From NCBI GenBank assembly GCA_023362775.1, contig JALMGJ010000006.1, forward strand, positions 17,478,501 to 17,542,500: 64,000 nucleotides of DNA, read 5' to 3'. Shown piece after piece: positions 56,801 through 57,322 of this stretch. Numbering within the stretch: the stretch's first letter is position 1; every line of letters begins with the position of its first letter. Source of the stretch: Charina bottae (Eukaryota > Chordata > Lepidosauria > Squamata > Charinaidae). A program made the position numbers and the translations under genes. The notes beneath the pieces are model-generated. The model made no database searches. It was not told the DNA's origin and worked only from the letters and a program-made list of their open reading frames with translations.

Positions 56801-57322
56801 CGGAGGCTGCCACCGCCGCTGTGCACGCACGCCCTGCCACACGCCCCCCGTGCCACCACCGTGCACGCGCGTGCCGCCGCACGCCCCCCGCGCCGCCACC
56901 GTGCACGCGCCCCCCCCCCGCGCCGCTGCCGCTGCTGGTGTGTCGCCAGCGGCGGCACTTTGGAAAGCCCTGTGATAGAGACATAGGAAAGTGTGTCATA
57001 CTAGTTAAAACTGTTAATCTATGGTTTCAGGCAGGAATCTTTTCTGTCTTTATCCAGAGTTGCTAAGAATTGGACTTGTGAACTTGCCTAGAAAACATGT
57101 TCACTACAGTAAAATACAATCTGTTCCCTAACCTCGGATCCTATGGCATAAAGAAAGTTGAAACAACCTTTCCATGATTTCTGTCTCTCACTCATTTACT
57201 CCGCTCTCATTTTCATTCTGCAACAGTGAGACTGAAGATGGTGTGGAGATGGCCTTCATGGGAACTCGGGCTGGTCTCATGAGGAATACCCTTTATGTAG
57301 GAACTGAGAAACTGTCTAACAA
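7839..57322 (+). CDS. CACNA2D4: CACNA2D4, voltage-gated calcium channel auxiliary subunit alpha2delta-4 (partial gene, 23 exons found)
   Basis: Locus entry for the joined exons listed separately below. Alpha2delta proteins are extracellular, heavily glycosylated, membrane-anchored subunits that raise surface expression of CaV1/CaV2 channels; alpha2delta-4 serves photoreceptor synapses. The 23 exons join in frame into about 704 residues: N-terminal region 1-204, VWA domain from about 213 with MIDAS residues DISGS (221-225) and a downstream TDGA (328-331), a Cache-like region around 446-530, then part of the VGCC_alpha2 region. Assignment to paralogue 4 rather than 3 rests on segments such as [31 protein letters not shown] and VKVPMDKG, which I recall as alpha2delta-4-like. 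The pre-VWA arginine motif reads RNR, not RRR. The human protein is about 1,137 residues, so about 60 percent is here. Signal-peptide exon and C-terminal exons are missing from the window. No disabling mutation was seen. Confidence 0.95.
8341..8675. mobile_element. GC-rich hAT (Buster-like) non-autonomous element, family CAGAGCTTTCCAAACT
   Basis: 335 bp with exact 8-bp duplication TGCTAAGG (8333-8340, 8676-8683). Ends CATAGCTTTCCAAACT and AGTTTGGAAAGCACTG. The interior contains GTGTCACGA-type motifs, then a CCG/CAC-rich imperfect minisatellite and the shared core CGCCATCAGCGCTTCCGCG. The duplication fits nnnTAnnn. ORFs inside are compositional artefacts. Confidence 0.88.
8795..8823 (+). repeat. 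(AAAT)n microsatellite
   Basis: Seven or so AAAT/AATA units in an A/T-rich tract. Confidence 0.8.
9558..10087. repeat. long inverted repeat, two 120-bp arms
   Basis: Arm 9558-9677 is the reverse complement of 9968-10087 with about one mismatch (GCTATGG against GCTGTGG) apart from the CAG-run ends. The arms end in a (CAG)n run facing the 290-bp spacer. The spacer carries an L2-like tail piece (GTAAACCACCCAGAGC). No target duplication was found at the outer ends. Confidence 0.9.
10265..10826. mobile_element. GC-rich element related to 1-991 and sharing its right end
   Basis: Shares with 530-690 the run CACCCCGCCGTTCGGCGTCC and following bases, but the segment around 10430-10470 matches 648-690 in inverted orientation. 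10705-10826 matches 870-991 closely, including GC box, CCAAT box and terminal CCGACCCTTG. The middle (10520-10690) is different from 1-991. Sharing ends but not middles suggests exchange or capture of interior DNA. A tRNA-headed SINE begins immediately after it. ORFs of 70-158 codons on both strands reflect GC content. Confidence 0.65.
10827..11090 (+). mobile_element. tRNA-headed SINE with GGCGGGATAAAAATAAAT tail
   Basis: Head TCTAGTGGTTAAGGTGCTGG (box A-like) and GAGTTCTAGTCCC (box B-like), then GTGACCTTGGGCCAGT, a CORE-like middle CCTCACAGGGTTGTTGTTGT and an (AAAT)n tail of about 45 bp. Its head matches Sauria-type SINEs at 20280 and 56030, but the tail differs. Same type at 41964. Confidence 0.85.
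11091..12928. other. CACNA2D4: intron sequence, nothing recognised
   Basis: Rest of the intron between E2 and E3. ORFs of 60-100 codons around 12018-12654 show no family signature and no splice support, so I call none of them. Confidence 0.4.
12929..13045 (+). CDS. CACNA2D4: CACNA2D4 exon E3
   Basis: 117 bp, 39 codons, phase 0 to 0, residues 28-66 of the assembled product. Contains [20 protein letters not shown], typical of alpha2delta-4 (KYKDVE is shared with the human protein as I recall it). Acceptor GATAG, donor GTAAGG. The intron before it is about 5 kb and is rich in transposable elements. Confidence 0.95.
13232..13266 (+). repeat. (TG)n/(CA)n-rich simple repeat
   Basis: Interrupted TGTGTATATATGTATG followed by ACACACACACAC, in the intron after E3. 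Confidence 0.6.
13920..14055. mobile_element. old palindromic MITE remnant
   Basis: Imperfect inverted halves around TTGCTGGCTAGGC: CAGGCAACCTGAGCCTCTCC at the left against a decayed right half with GCTGGGAGTTGCATTT. It resembles the hAT MITE class with ACTACAACTCCCA/TGGGAGTTGTAGT cores. Strongly diverged. Confidence 0.45.
14279..14458. mobile_element. MITE-like repeat with AAAAAAGTCAAGATGG inner ends
   Basis: About 180 bp. AAAAAAGTCAAGATGGAAAC at the left pairs with GCAGTTGCCATCTTGACTTT at the right; outer ends CAGGATCATCTG and AGACGCCCCTG are related. It ends 63 bp before E4. Confidence 0.65.
14522..14581 (+). CDS. CACNA2D4: CACNA2D4 exon E4
   Basis: 60 bp, 20 codons, phase 0 to 0: [20 protein letters not shown]. 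The LVEAAEEA helix is a family hallmark, and NSS is a candidate N-glycosylation sequon. The acceptor has a long pyrimidine tract ending TTATAG; the donor is GTAAAT. Confidence 0.94.
14645..14840. mobile_element. old MITE remnant
   Basis: Contains the half-sites CAACCTGCCTCCAAAGCATC and ATCTGGAGGGTCCCAGGT with ACTACAGTCCCC and AACTATAGCC cores in inverted order, as in hAT MITEs with CCTCCAGATG ends. Degraded. Confidence 0.4.
15288..15345. mobile_element. half copy of the palindromic TTCTCAAC hAT MITE
   Basis: Only the left half survives: CACTGTTTCTCAACATTGGC, then TTAAGACGTGTGGACTTCAA and CTCCCAGAATT. The right arm is absent. Confidence 0.7.
15575..15592 (+). repeat. (TTTA)n tract at a decayed LINE tail
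   Basis: Short TTTA run followed by GAATTTATTAGCAGCCCAAC and GGACTC, a diverged version of the L2-like tail seen elsewhere. Confidence 0.5.
15950..16068. mobile_element. palindromic hAT MITE, CAGGGTTCCTCAACC subfamily
   Basis: 119 bp; ends CAGGGTTCCTCAACC and GGTTGAGGAACCCTG. The centre GCCAGCATTGCTGGC is the palindrome axis. CCTTGGAG directly precedes it, and the same 8-mer occurs 4 bp beyond its right end, so the right border or duplication is slightly disturbed. Confidence 0.85.
16563..16725 (+). CDS. CACNA2D4: CACNA2D4 exon E5
   Basis: 163 bp, phase 0 to 1, residues 87-140. Contains [18 protein letters not shown] and LPTNVYNK, both conserved in alpha2delta-3/-4, and a candidate sequon NTT at residue 125. 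Acceptor CTTCTAG. The donor GTTCAT is a weak match to consensus beyond GT, but it is required to keep frame with E6 (split Asp codon). Confidence 0.95.
17057..17370 (-). mobile_element. old L2/CR1-like LINE 3' fragment with (TAAG)n at its end
   Basis: An AAGT microsatellite (17057-17087), then TTCATTCATTCATTCAGTTT and a diverged tail (GACTCTGGGTGGCTAACAAC), followed by a decayed coding part including AAGAACAACCAGGCCTTCAA. Much older than the copies at 19239 and 28021. Confidence 0.6.
18040..18420 (-). mobile_element. possible LINE 3' untranslated remnant
   Basis: A-rich on the + strand with features of a decayed non-LTR element 3' end (TTTATTAATTTTCAGAGTAT, then CTCTAGAAGTGGTTGCC and GCTGTCAATTTAGC). 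I cannot assign a family. Confidence 0.3.
18468..18599 (+). CDS. CACNA2D4: CACNA2D4 exon E6
   Basis: 132 bp, phase 1 to 1, residues 141-184. Encodes [20 protein letters not shown] followed by the WQYFG motif and GFFRLYP. VYMSEAL favours alpha2delta-4 over alpha2delta-3 (VYWSESL). Acceptor GCCTCAG, donor GTAAAA. Confidence 0.95.
18963..19652. mobile_element. DNA transposon with AGGTAGTCCTCG ends, split by a LINE
   Basis: Left end CAGGTACTCCTCGATTAGTG, right end GATAAGCGAGGACTACCTA, an inverted pair. The body contains repeats of ATCACATGACT. It is interrupted at about 19239-19557 by an L2-like fragment flanked by AAAT. A related fragment lies at 57663. Confidence 0.8.
19239..19557 (-). mobile_element. 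L2/CR1-like LINE 3' fragment nested in a DNA transposon
   Basis: Begins TTATTTATTATTTATTAAAC, then ATTACCGCCCATCTCCCCCA and CCTGGGCGGTTCACAA, and a minus-strand coding remnant ([23 protein letters not shown]) of the L2-like C-terminal segment. It splits the element at 18963-19652. Confidence 0.8.
19964..20255 (-). mobile_element. L2/CR1-like LINE 3' fragment
   Basis: TTTATTTATTTTATTAATCA, then TATATCCTGCCTCAATCCCA and a decayed tail with coding remnants (AAGCTCCATCTTCAGCTTTT). Older than the copy at 19239. Confidence 0.65.
20280..20509 (-). mobile_element. Sauria-type tRNA SINE with Bov-B-like 3' end
   Basis: On the minus strand: a tRNA-like head (TTTGGTGTAGTGGTTAAGGC, GAGTTCTAGTCCC-like box B), the body CAAACCACTTCTGAAAAACG, and the tail CCGAGAATTGGACACAATTG then A-rich. 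ATATACGTCC/ATATACATGC flank it as an imperfect duplication. The tail resembles the Bov-B 3' end, consistent with mobilisation by that LINE. Confidence 0.85.
20879..21224 (-). mobile_element. tRNA SINE, GGGGCGTGGTGGCTCAGCGGG family
   Basis: 346 bp with an exact 9-bp duplication CTGTCAGTG (20870-20878, 21225-21233). Minus strand: box A-like GTGGCTCAGCGGGTAAG (here GTGCCTCAGCGGGTAAG), box B GGTTCGAATCC, and tail AGTTGGACACGACTGCAC similar to the Bov-B end. Not a functional tRNA gene. Confidence 0.9.
21319..21377 (+). repeat. (TC)n(AC)n microsatellite
   Basis: About 20 bp of TC followed by about 38 bp of AC with one G interruption. Confidence 0.95.
21863..21945. mobile_element. internally deleted palindromic hAT MITE
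   Basis: 83 bp. Left end CAGGGTTCCTCAAC joins directly to the centre ATTGCTGGCTGGAG, so most of the left arm is lost; right arm complete to GAGGAACCATG. Flanks CGCTAGAC/CTCTAGAC (7 of 8), both nnnTAnnn. Confidence 0.85.
22339..22399 (+). CDS. CACNA2D4: CACNA2D4 exon E7 (pre-VWA arginine motif)
   Basis: 61 bp, phase 1 to 2: [20 protein letters not shown] and a Trp split with E8. This is the segment just before the VWA domain. In alpha2delta-1/-2 the equivalent motif is RRR and contributes to gabapentinoid binding; here it is RNR (residues 201-203), as in the drug-insensitive alpha2delta-3/-4. Acceptor CTCTTCAG, donor GTGAGA. Confidence 0.95.
22576..23771. other. CACNA2D4: intron sequence between E7 and E8, mostly unique
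   Basis: No exon recognised. Holds the first copy of a 30-bp exact repeat (23133-23162) whose second copy is at 24971-25000. Confidence 0.5.
23772..24140 (-). mobile_element. L2/CR1-like LINE 3' fragment
   Basis: Tail ATTTATCACCGCCCGACTCC and GGCGGTTTACAAC; further on the minus strand encodes [20 protein letters not shown] then FWKKLKTW, the typical L2-type C-terminal segment. It ends about 300 bp before E8. Confidence 0.8.
24441..24591 (+). CDS. CACNA2D4: CACNA2D4 exon E8 (start of VWA domain, MIDAS)
   Basis: 151 bp, phase 2 to 0, residues 205-255. Carries [20 protein letters not shown], where DISGS is the DxSxS metal-ion-dependent adhesion site of the von Willebrand A domain, then [20 protein letters not shown] and [10 protein letters not shown]. 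The acceptor is unusual: AAG rather than CAG, preceded by a tandem CTATCCTAAC/CTATCCTAAG, so a branch-point-like CTAAC lies only about 11 nt upstream. Donor GTGAGT. Confidence 0.96.
24636..24805 (+). mobile_element. old tRNA-headed SINE remnant
   Basis: Just downstream of E8: CAAGGTTCAAAATC (decayed box B), then GATGACTTGGGGCCAGTCCC and CACCAGGTGGTTGTTG, matching the middle of the SINE type at 10827 with many changes. Confidence 0.5.
25040..25172 (+). repeat. LINE tail plus (GGAA)n microsatellite
   Basis: CCGCCCAGAGTCCTTCTTGG and GGGAGTTGGGCAGTGATAAA (plus-oriented L2-like tail), followed by about 65 bp of GGAA units (25107-25171), probably grown from the LINE tail. Confidence 0.85.
25173..25305. 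mobile_element. fragment of the AAGTCAAGATGG MITE-like family
   Basis: GGCCACAATGGTGTGGTTG at the left and GGTCACCACCTTGACCTTTT at the right, with a GGGGGCTTTGTTCATACG core matching GGGGCTTTGATCGCA at 7.7 kb. Confidence 0.55.
25306..26368. other. CACNA2D4: intron sequence between E8 and E9, nothing recognised
   Basis: No exon. One C-run (25657-25670) and scattered A/T-rich sequence. A short MITE-like half (GGATTACAATTGCCATCACC) lies at its right end. Confidence 0.4.
26381..26717 (-). mobile_element. tRNA SINE, GGGGCGTGGTGGCTCAGCGGG family
   Basis: 337 bp flanked by an exact 12-bp duplication CTGGCCACCATA (26369-26380, 26718-26729). Box A GTGGCTCAGCGGGTAAG and a box B changed to GGTTTGAATCC; tail AGAGTCGGACACGACTGCAC resembles the Bov-B end. 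The most clearly bounded copy in the window. Confidence 0.93.
26730..28020. other. CACNA2D4: intron sequence between E8 and E9, mostly unique
   Basis: Contains a short plus-strand LINE tail at about 27470-27520 (GAGCCACCCAGAGTCACATA, GATGGGCAGCTATATAAAT). Nothing else recognised. Confidence 0.4.
28021..28390 (-). mobile_element. L2/CR1-like LINE 3' fragment
   Basis: (TTTG)n(TTTA)n, then TTCCCCGCCCATCTCCCATA and GACTCTGGGCGGGTTACAAT; the minus-strand coding remnant includes the L2-like C-terminal region (CTCCGGGGGCAAGATGTTCC against the same motif at 19.5 and 24.1 kb). One of the better preserved copies. Confidence 0.8.
28391..29757. other. CACNA2D4: intron sequence before E9, nothing recognised
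   Basis: No exon, repeat family or RNA gene that I can support. Confidence 0.4.
29758..29832 (+). CDS. CACNA2D4: CACNA2D4 exon E9 (VWA domain)
   Basis: 75 bp, 25 codons, phase 0 to 0: [20 protein letters not shown] followed by [14 protein letters not shown] and CFKG match alpha2delta-4 as I recall it (alpha2delta-3 has YNEELHYVE). Acceptor CTTTACAG, donor GTAAGT. The preceding intron is about 5.2 kb. Confidence 0.95.
30267..30397. mobile_element. palindromic hAT MITE with exact 8-bp duplication
   Basis: 131 bp, ends CAGTGTTTCTCAAGC and GCTTGAGAAACACTG. Flanked by ACTTAGGG (30259-30266, 30398-30405), which fits nnnTAnnn. Arms match over nearly their full length. It lies 177 bp upstream of E10. 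Confidence 0.93.
30575..30664 (+). CDS. CACNA2D4: CACNA2D4 exon E10 (VWA domain)
   Basis: 90 bp, 30 codons, phase 0 to 0, [20 protein letters not shown] through SFKLLRE. This is the amphipathic helical part of the VWA fold before the TDGA strand. Acceptor TGCTCAG, donor GTAAGA. Confidence 0.94.
31190..31423. mobile_element. hAT element carrying GC-box/CCAAT-box subrepeats
   Basis: 234 bp, ends CAGGGGTGGGGAACC and GTTCCCCACCCCG, flanks GGTTAGAA/GGTTAGAG (7 of 8, nnnTAnnn). The interior repeats a cassette GGGGCGGGGTTTGTGGG plus AGCCAATC about three times, the same cassette seen at 870-915 and 10708-10745. Confidence 0.88.
31429..31535 (+). mobile_element. Bov-B 3' end, 5'-truncated
   Basis: Starts GAGTAAACTCCGGGAGACAG, continues GGCCTGGCGTGCTATGGTCC, and ends ACGACTGAACAACAACA. 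TTAGAG flanks both ends. Its coding end (VEDRKAW, VHEVTKS) matches the copies at 52535 and 52959 better than the full-length copy at 1587, so it belongs to another Bov-B subfamily. Confidence 0.9.
31536..32266. other. CACNA2D4: intron sequence before E11, nothing recognised
   Basis: Unique A/T-rich sequence with no exon. Confidence 0.4.
32267..32380 (+). CDS. CACNA2D4: CACNA2D4 exon E11 (VWA domain, TDGA)
   Basis: 114 bp, 38 codons, phase 0 to 0, residues 311-348. Contains [20 protein letters not shown] and EKFNWPDRK. Thr-Asp of TDGA are expected MIDAS-coordinating residues. Acceptor TTTGTAG, donor GTTAGC. A solo LTR lies 112 bp downstream. Confidence 0.96.
32492..32950 (+). mobile_element. 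solo LTR (gypsy- or ERV-like)
   Basis: 459 bp starting TGTCAGGATGTC and ending GAGGACATCACA (TG...CA), flanked by an exact 5-bp duplication CCTAG (32487-32491, 32951-32955). AATAAAG at about 32873 is a likely polyadenylation signal, which sets the plus orientation. No internal region or second LTR remains, so recombination between LTRs probably removed the rest. Confidence 0.9.
32956..33783. other. CACNA2D4: intron sequence before E12, nothing recognised
   Basis: No exon or identifiable repeat. Confidence 0.4.
33784..33862 (+). CDS. CACNA2D4: CACNA2D4 exon E12 (VWA domain)
   Basis: 79 bp, phase 0 to 1: [20 protein letters not shown] and IACNNK with a split Gly. FTYLIGRE is a conserved VWA strand of the family. 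Acceptor TTTCACAG, donor GTAAAA. Confidence 0.96.
34248..34325 (+). repeat. G/T-rich tract with G-quadruplex potential
   Basis: A run of ten G, then GGGTTTGGGGTTTGGGGTTT and (GTTTT)n. Several G-runs of 3-4 spaced by TTT can form a G-quadruplex on the coding strand of the E12-E13 intron. It is not the vertebrate telomere repeat. Confidence 0.7.
34326..35104. other. CACNA2D4: intron sequence before E13, nothing recognised
   Basis: Unique A/T-rich sequence. Confidence 0.4.
35105..35238 (+). CDS. CACNA2D4: CACNA2D4 exon E13 (end of VWA domain)
   Basis: 134 bp, phase 1 to 0, residues 375-419. Contains [34 protein letters not shown] and [24 protein letters not shown] matches alpha2delta-4. Acceptor CATGTCAG, donor GTAAGT. 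Alternative splicing may follow: see the 18-bp candidate at 35974. Confidence 0.96.
35974..35991 (+). CDS. CACNA2D4: candidate 18-bp cassette microexon of CACNA2D4 (LPQSEE)
   Basis: Six codons, LPQSEE, with an acceptor TTTCTCACTAG and a donor GAG/GTAACA. It lies in the intron between two phase-0 junctions (E13 and E14), so inclusion keeps the frame and gives DSA-LPQSEE-LFAS. At the same position alpha2delta-3 proteins, as I recall them, carry a six-residue LPQAQK, which suggests an ancestral microexon. Evidence is splice-site fit, frame and this resemblance; a match this short could be chance. Confidence 0.45.
36578..36665 (+). repeat. (TCTA)n microsatellite
   Basis: About 58 bp of pure TCTA (36580-36637), then degenerate TCTATCATC units. 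In the intron between E13 and E14. Confidence 0.95.
36958..37015 (+). mobile_element. LINE tail fragment with (AAAT)n
   Basis: GGCTGGAGGAGATGGGCGGT then AATACAAATTTAAATAATAA, the plus-orientation L2-like tail. Confidence 0.65.
37300..37377 (+). CDS. CACNA2D4: CACNA2D4 exon E14
   Basis: 78 bp, 26 codons, phase 0 to 0: [20 protein letters not shown] then SKKNET, with a candidate sequon [17 protein letters not shown] is conserved. Acceptor TGGTAG, donor GTAAGC. Confidence 0.95.
37690..37770 (+). mobile_element. LINE tail fragment
   Basis: CACTACCCAGAGTGACATGG then GATGGGTGGCCATATAAATA and AAATAAATAAA, a diverged L2-like tail. Confidence 0.6.
37771..38309. other. CACNA2D4: intron sequence before E15, nothing recognised
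   Basis: A/T-rich unique sequence. Confidence 0.4.
38310..38390 (+). CDS. CACNA2D4: CACNA2D4 exon E15 (Cache-like region)
   Basis: 81 bp, 27 codons, phase 0 to 0: [20 protein letters not shown] then KLAPRYK. It begins the Cache-type fold that follows the VWA domain in alpha2delta proteins. Acceptor TTTTTCAG, donor GTAAGA. Confidence 0.95.
38391..39355. other. CACNA2D4: intron between E15 and E16, nothing recognised
   Basis: No exon. A short (AATA)n run at 39307-39327 lies just upstream of the weak E16 acceptor. Confidence 0.4.
39356..39430 (+). CDS. CACNA2D4: CACNA2D4 exon E16 (Cache-like region)
   Basis: 75 bp, 25 codons, phase 0 to 0: [20 protein letters not shown] then DLRPL. The [16 protein letters not shown] core is the Cache signature. 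The acceptor is AAG in an A/T-rich context next to an AAAT microsatellite, weaker than the other acceptors. Donor GTAAGT. Confidence 0.95.
39431..40755. other. CACNA2D4: intron between E16 and E17, nothing recognised
   Basis: No exon or classifiable repeat. Confidence 0.4.
40756..40842 (+). CDS. CACNA2D4: CACNA2D4 exon E17
   Basis: 87 bp, 29 codons, phase 0 to 0: [20 protein letters not shown] then VEWEDVNET (sequon NET). [14 protein letters not shown] is conserved between alpha2delta-3 and -4. Acceptor ATTGCAG, donor GTAAGT. Confidence 0.95.
40941..41135 (-). mobile_element. probable non-LTR element 3' end with (GTCT)n
   Basis: A GTCT run (40945-40968), then ATTTACAATGGGCAATACAC and further A-rich sequence; the layout (simple tail, then TTACAAT motif) resembles the LINE end at 45.27 kb. 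Family not identified. Confidence 0.4.
41281..41352 (+). CDS. CACNA2D4: CACNA2D4 exon E18
   Basis: 72 bp, 24 codons, phase 0 to 0: [20 protein letters not shown] then [12 protein letters not shown] is alpha2delta-4-like. Acceptor TTTCTGCAG, donor GTGAGT. The following intron (5.6 kb) is one of the longest recognised. Confidence 0.95.
41964..42205 (+). mobile_element. tRNA-headed SINE, same type as 10827
   Basis: Head GCCAGTTTCGTCTAGTGG, box B-like GAGTTCTAGTCCC, middle CCTCACAGGGTTGTTGTTGT, end AATAAAGGCAGGATAGAAAA then (AAAT)n. Immediately followed by the first copy of a direct repeat at 42205. Confidence 0.88.
42205..42347. repeat. copy 1 of an unclassified direct repeat of about 140 bp
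   Basis: AATATTCAGACAAAAAC through GGAAATTCTGTCCCATACAA to TGTGGATATGTTTAAAATAA. The second copy is at 43464-43599 in the same orientation with roughly 90 percent identity by eye. No coding capacity; class unknown. Confidence 0.85.
42342..42440. mobile_element. fragment of the AAGTCAAGATGG MITE-like family
   Basis: AAAAAAGTCAATATGGATGG then GCAGTTGTGCAATCAAATCC, matching the left half of the copy at 14279; the right end is lost. Confidence 0.55.
43283..43343 (+). repeat. (ATCC)n microsatellite
   Basis: About 13 pure CATC units in the E18-E19 intron. Confidence 0.95.
43464..43599. repeat. copy 2 of the unclassified direct repeat
   Basis: Same unit as 42205-42347, with small indels (for example a deletion within the GTGTTTGCGTATGTG segment). 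Confidence 0.85.
43600..45260. other. CACNA2D4: intron sequence between E18 and E19, nothing recognised
   Basis: The longest repeat-poor stretch inside an intron. No exon fits the phase 0 to 0 frame here; it may hold unrecognised regulatory sequence. Confidence 0.4.
45262..45720 (-). mobile_element. non-LTR retrotransposon 3' fragment, family uncertain
   Basis: Minus strand encodes [20 protein letters not shown] then [13 protein letters not shown], a C-terminal cysteine-rich segment of the kind found at the end of some LINE polyproteins (RxGHGRC...CDCG). The 3' side has GTATGGCACATTCACATCGC and A/T-rich sequence. Not Bov-B or the L2-like family of this window. Confidence 0.6.
45721..46575. 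other. CACNA2D4: intron sequence, nothing recognised
   Basis: No exon or named repeat. Confidence 0.4.
46580..46626 (+). repeat. (GT)n microsatellite
   Basis: About 45 bp of GT with one A interruption, 22 bp upstream of the hAT element at 46648. Confidence 0.95.
46648..46921. mobile_element. GC-rich hAT (Buster-like) element, family CAGAGCTTTCCAAACT
   Basis: 274 bp with exact duplication CTCTACAG (46640-46647, 46922-46929; nnnTAnnn). Ends CAGGGCTTTCCAAAG and CTTTGGAAAGCTCTG. The interior repeats a GGTGTGTCGCCG(C/T)GGGAAAA unit and contains GCGCGCCATCAGCGCTTCCG. It ends 48 bp before E19. Confidence 0.92.
46970..47031 (+). CDS. CACNA2D4: CACNA2D4 exon E19
   Basis: 62 bp, phase 0 to 2: [20 protein letters not shown] with a split Ser. 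Acceptor TTTTCCCAG, donor GTGAGT. A GC-rich hAT-like element ends only 49 bp upstream of the exon, very close to where the branch point should lie. Confidence 0.95.
47140..47295. mobile_element. hAT-like MITE remnant with CCAAATATGATGGG core
   Basis: CAACCTTGTGCCCTCCAAATA and inverted half with GGGAGCTATAATCC; matches the class of MITEs with CCTCCAGATG and TGGGAGTTGTAGTCC halves. Borders unclear. Confidence 0.5.
47672..47821 (+). repeat. (GATA)n microsatellite
   Basis: About 140 bp of GATA units with three ATGATAG interruptions. Long GATA tracts are common in squamates, especially snakes. Confidence 0.97.
47822..47940 (+). mobile_element. L2/CR1-like LINE tail, plus orientation
   Basis: TTAAACCTTGCTGTGAACCG then CCCAGGGTCCCTCCTTGTCG and GAGATGGGCGGGATATAAAT with an (AAAT)n end. 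Confidence 0.75.
48380..48900 (+). mobile_element. L2-like LINE ORF2 C-terminal fragment with a nested LINE tail
   Basis: Plus strand encodes [12 protein letters not shown] (48405-48440), and then, after an inserted minus-oriented tail (48462-48515: TTATTTATTTATTACATTTA and CCTGCCCATCTCCCCCACAA), continues with [20 protein letters not shown] and the tail GCTGCCCAGAGTCATTC. The FK-LLTYKALH and AFSVAAPxLWN motifs are hallmarks of L2-type C-termini. Confidence 0.8.
49098..49165 (+). CDS. CACNA2D4: CACNA2D4 exon E20
   Basis: 68 bp, phase 2 to 1: [20 protein letters not shown] then VEE with a split Gly. Acceptor CTCATAG preceded by a C-rich tract, donor GTCAGT. A tRNA-headed SINE begins about 75 bp downstream. 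Confidence 0.95.
49239..49569 (-). mobile_element. tRNA SINE, GGGGCGTGGTGGCTCAGCGGG family
   Basis: About 331 bp, 74 bp downstream of E20. Box A GTGGCTCAGCGGGTAAG and box B GGTTCGAATCC on the minus strand; tail TAGAGTTGGACACGACTGCA. No clear duplication. Confidence 0.9.
49728..49773 (+). CDS. CACNA2D4: CACNA2D4 exon E21
   Basis: 46 bp, phase 1 to 2: [15 protein letters not shown] with a split Trp. Short but unambiguous from the frame at both sides and the conserved EEGLHDLL. Acceptor ATTTCAG, donor GTAAGA. Confidence 0.94.
49774..50441. other. CACNA2D4: intron after E21, nothing recognised
   Basis: A 144-codon ORF (49820-50254) has no splice or homology support, so I do not call it. Confidence 0.4.
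50450..50619. mobile_element. MITE-like repeat with AAAAAAGTCAAGATGG inner ends and 8-bp duplication
   Basis: 170 bp; TGGGGCATCCATTGGGGG at the left pairs with CCGTGGATGCCCCTG at the right. Flanks TAGGACAG/TGGGACAG (7 of 8). This is the best-bounded copy of the family and suggests a hAT origin. Confidence 0.75.
50838..50971. mobile_element. palindromic hAT MITE
   Basis: 134 bp, ends CAGTGTTCCTCAACC and GGTTGAGAAACATTA, perfect axis CCAGCATGCTGG. Flanks GTCTTATG/GTTTTATG (7 of 8). It lies 81 bp upstream of E22. Confidence 0.9.
51053..51150 (+). CDS. CACNA2D4: CACNA2D4 exon E22
   Basis: 98 bp, phase 2 to 1: [20 protein letters not shown], then [13 protein letters not shown] and a split Cys. 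[19 protein letters not shown] is conserved with the human protein as I recall it. Long pyrimidine tract before the acceptor CCCCCAG, donor GTGAGT. Confidence 0.96.
51262..51318 (+). mobile_element. LINE tail fragment
   Basis: AGGGGGAGATGGGCGATCAT then ATAAATTAAACAAACAAATA, the L2-like tail in plus orientation. Confidence 0.65.
51319..52369. other. CACNA2D4: intron after E22, nothing recognised
   Basis: No exon or clear repeat. Confidence 0.4.
52370..52530. mobile_element. AAGTCAAGATGG MITE-like family, diverged copy
   Basis: AGTATCCATTGGTGGGGGTG then ATCACAATGGCAGCTACAAC; right part CAGGGCTTTTACCACCTGGT and TTTTTGATGTCATTGATCCC. Ends are degraded. Confidence 0.55.
52535..52838 (-). mobile_element. 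Bov-B 3' end, truncated (copy 1 of a tandem pair)
   Basis: Minus strand encodes [20 protein letters not shown] through [12 protein letters not shown] to [12 protein letters not shown]. It is followed by a TTTA-rich tract at 52839-52898. Same subfamily as 31429. Confidence 0.92.
52839..52899 (+). repeat. (TTTA)n-rich tract between two Bov-B ends
   Basis: TTTATTTATTTAATTTATTT and further TTTA/TTA units. Confidence 0.85.
52959..53188 (-). mobile_element. Bov-B 3' end, truncated (copy 2 of a tandem pair)
   Basis: Begins TGTTATTGTTGTTCAGTCGT and carries the same GAGTTTACTCAAATTCACGT and ATGCTATCTAACCATCTCA segments as copy 1, with a 1-bp loss near 53105 and an end at CTTCGCATTAGGTG. Confidence 0.92.
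53189..54401. other. CACNA2D4: intron before E23, nothing recognised
   Basis: A short CCCTT-rich tract at 54174-54205; no exon. Confidence 0.4.
54402..54495 (+). CDS. CACNA2D4: CACNA2D4 exon E23
   Basis: 94 bp, phase 1 to 2: [20 protein letters not shown], then [11 protein letters not shown] and a split Asn. [16 protein letters not shown] is a family signature in the VGCC_alpha2 region. Acceptor ATGTCCAG, donor GTAAGT. Confidence 0.96.
54888..55319. repeat. fold-back repeat, two 106-bp arms
   Basis: 54888-54993 (CTGTAGCTTGAATCATGTCA to AAGGGAATCCT) is the reverse complement of 55214-55319 with very few changes, around a 220-bp centre. The right arm extends outward to 55353 and inward to 55122 as the family copy found again at 61839-62068. 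Confidence 0.92.
55122..55353 (-). mobile_element. unclassified repeat, family copy B
   Basis: Reverse complement of 61839-62068: GGTTCTCAGTCATCCAGGTG, GCTTCTTCAGTCTGAGCAAA and ACCTAGAAACATA-side sequence all align. No protein motif; mobile nature inferred from three copies, one inserted into an old LINE. Confidence 0.7.
56030..56243 (-). mobile_element. Sauria-type tRNA SINE, 11-bp exact duplication
   Basis: Flanked by CAATACCCTCT (56019-56029, 56244-56254). Minus strand: TTTGGTGTAGTGGTTAAGGC head, GTGACCTTGGGCCAGTCCCT, CAAACCATTTCC and a diverged tail. Older than the hAT element that later landed at its edge. Confidence 0.9.
56259..56609. mobile_element. hAT (Buster-like) element, family CAGAGCTTTCCAAACT, with internal tandem repeats
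   Basis: 351 bp with exact duplication CTCTACAA (56251-56258, 56610-56617; nnnTAnnn). Ends CAGAGCTTTCCAAACTT and CAGTTTGGAAAGCTCTG. The interior holds about three tandem copies of a unit near 60 bp containing GGCACAAGGCAGGCACTAGG and ACCTGCGCGGAATCCTGGC. Confidence 0.93.
56660..56972. mobile_element. hAT (Buster-like) element, family CAGAGCTTTCCAAACT, GC-rich
   Basis: 313 bp with exact duplication TGATAGAG (56652-56659, 56973-56980; nnnTAnnn). Ends CAGAGCTTTCCAAACTGTG and CTTTGGAAAGCCCTG. CCGCCACCGTGCACGCG units dominate the interior; the core GGTATCAGTGTTTCCGCATT matches the 8341 copy. Confidence 0.93.
57227..57322 (+). CDS. CACNA2D4: CACNA2D4 exon E24 (last exon recognised)
   Basis: 96 bp, phase 2 to 2: [20 protein letters not shown] then [12 protein letters not shown] and a split codon. 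GTRAGL is conserved. Acceptor CAACAG, donor GTGAGT. The next expected exon (human segment around FPLWYRQ) was not found in the remaining 6.7 kb, so the next intron probably crosses the right edge. Confidence 0.94.
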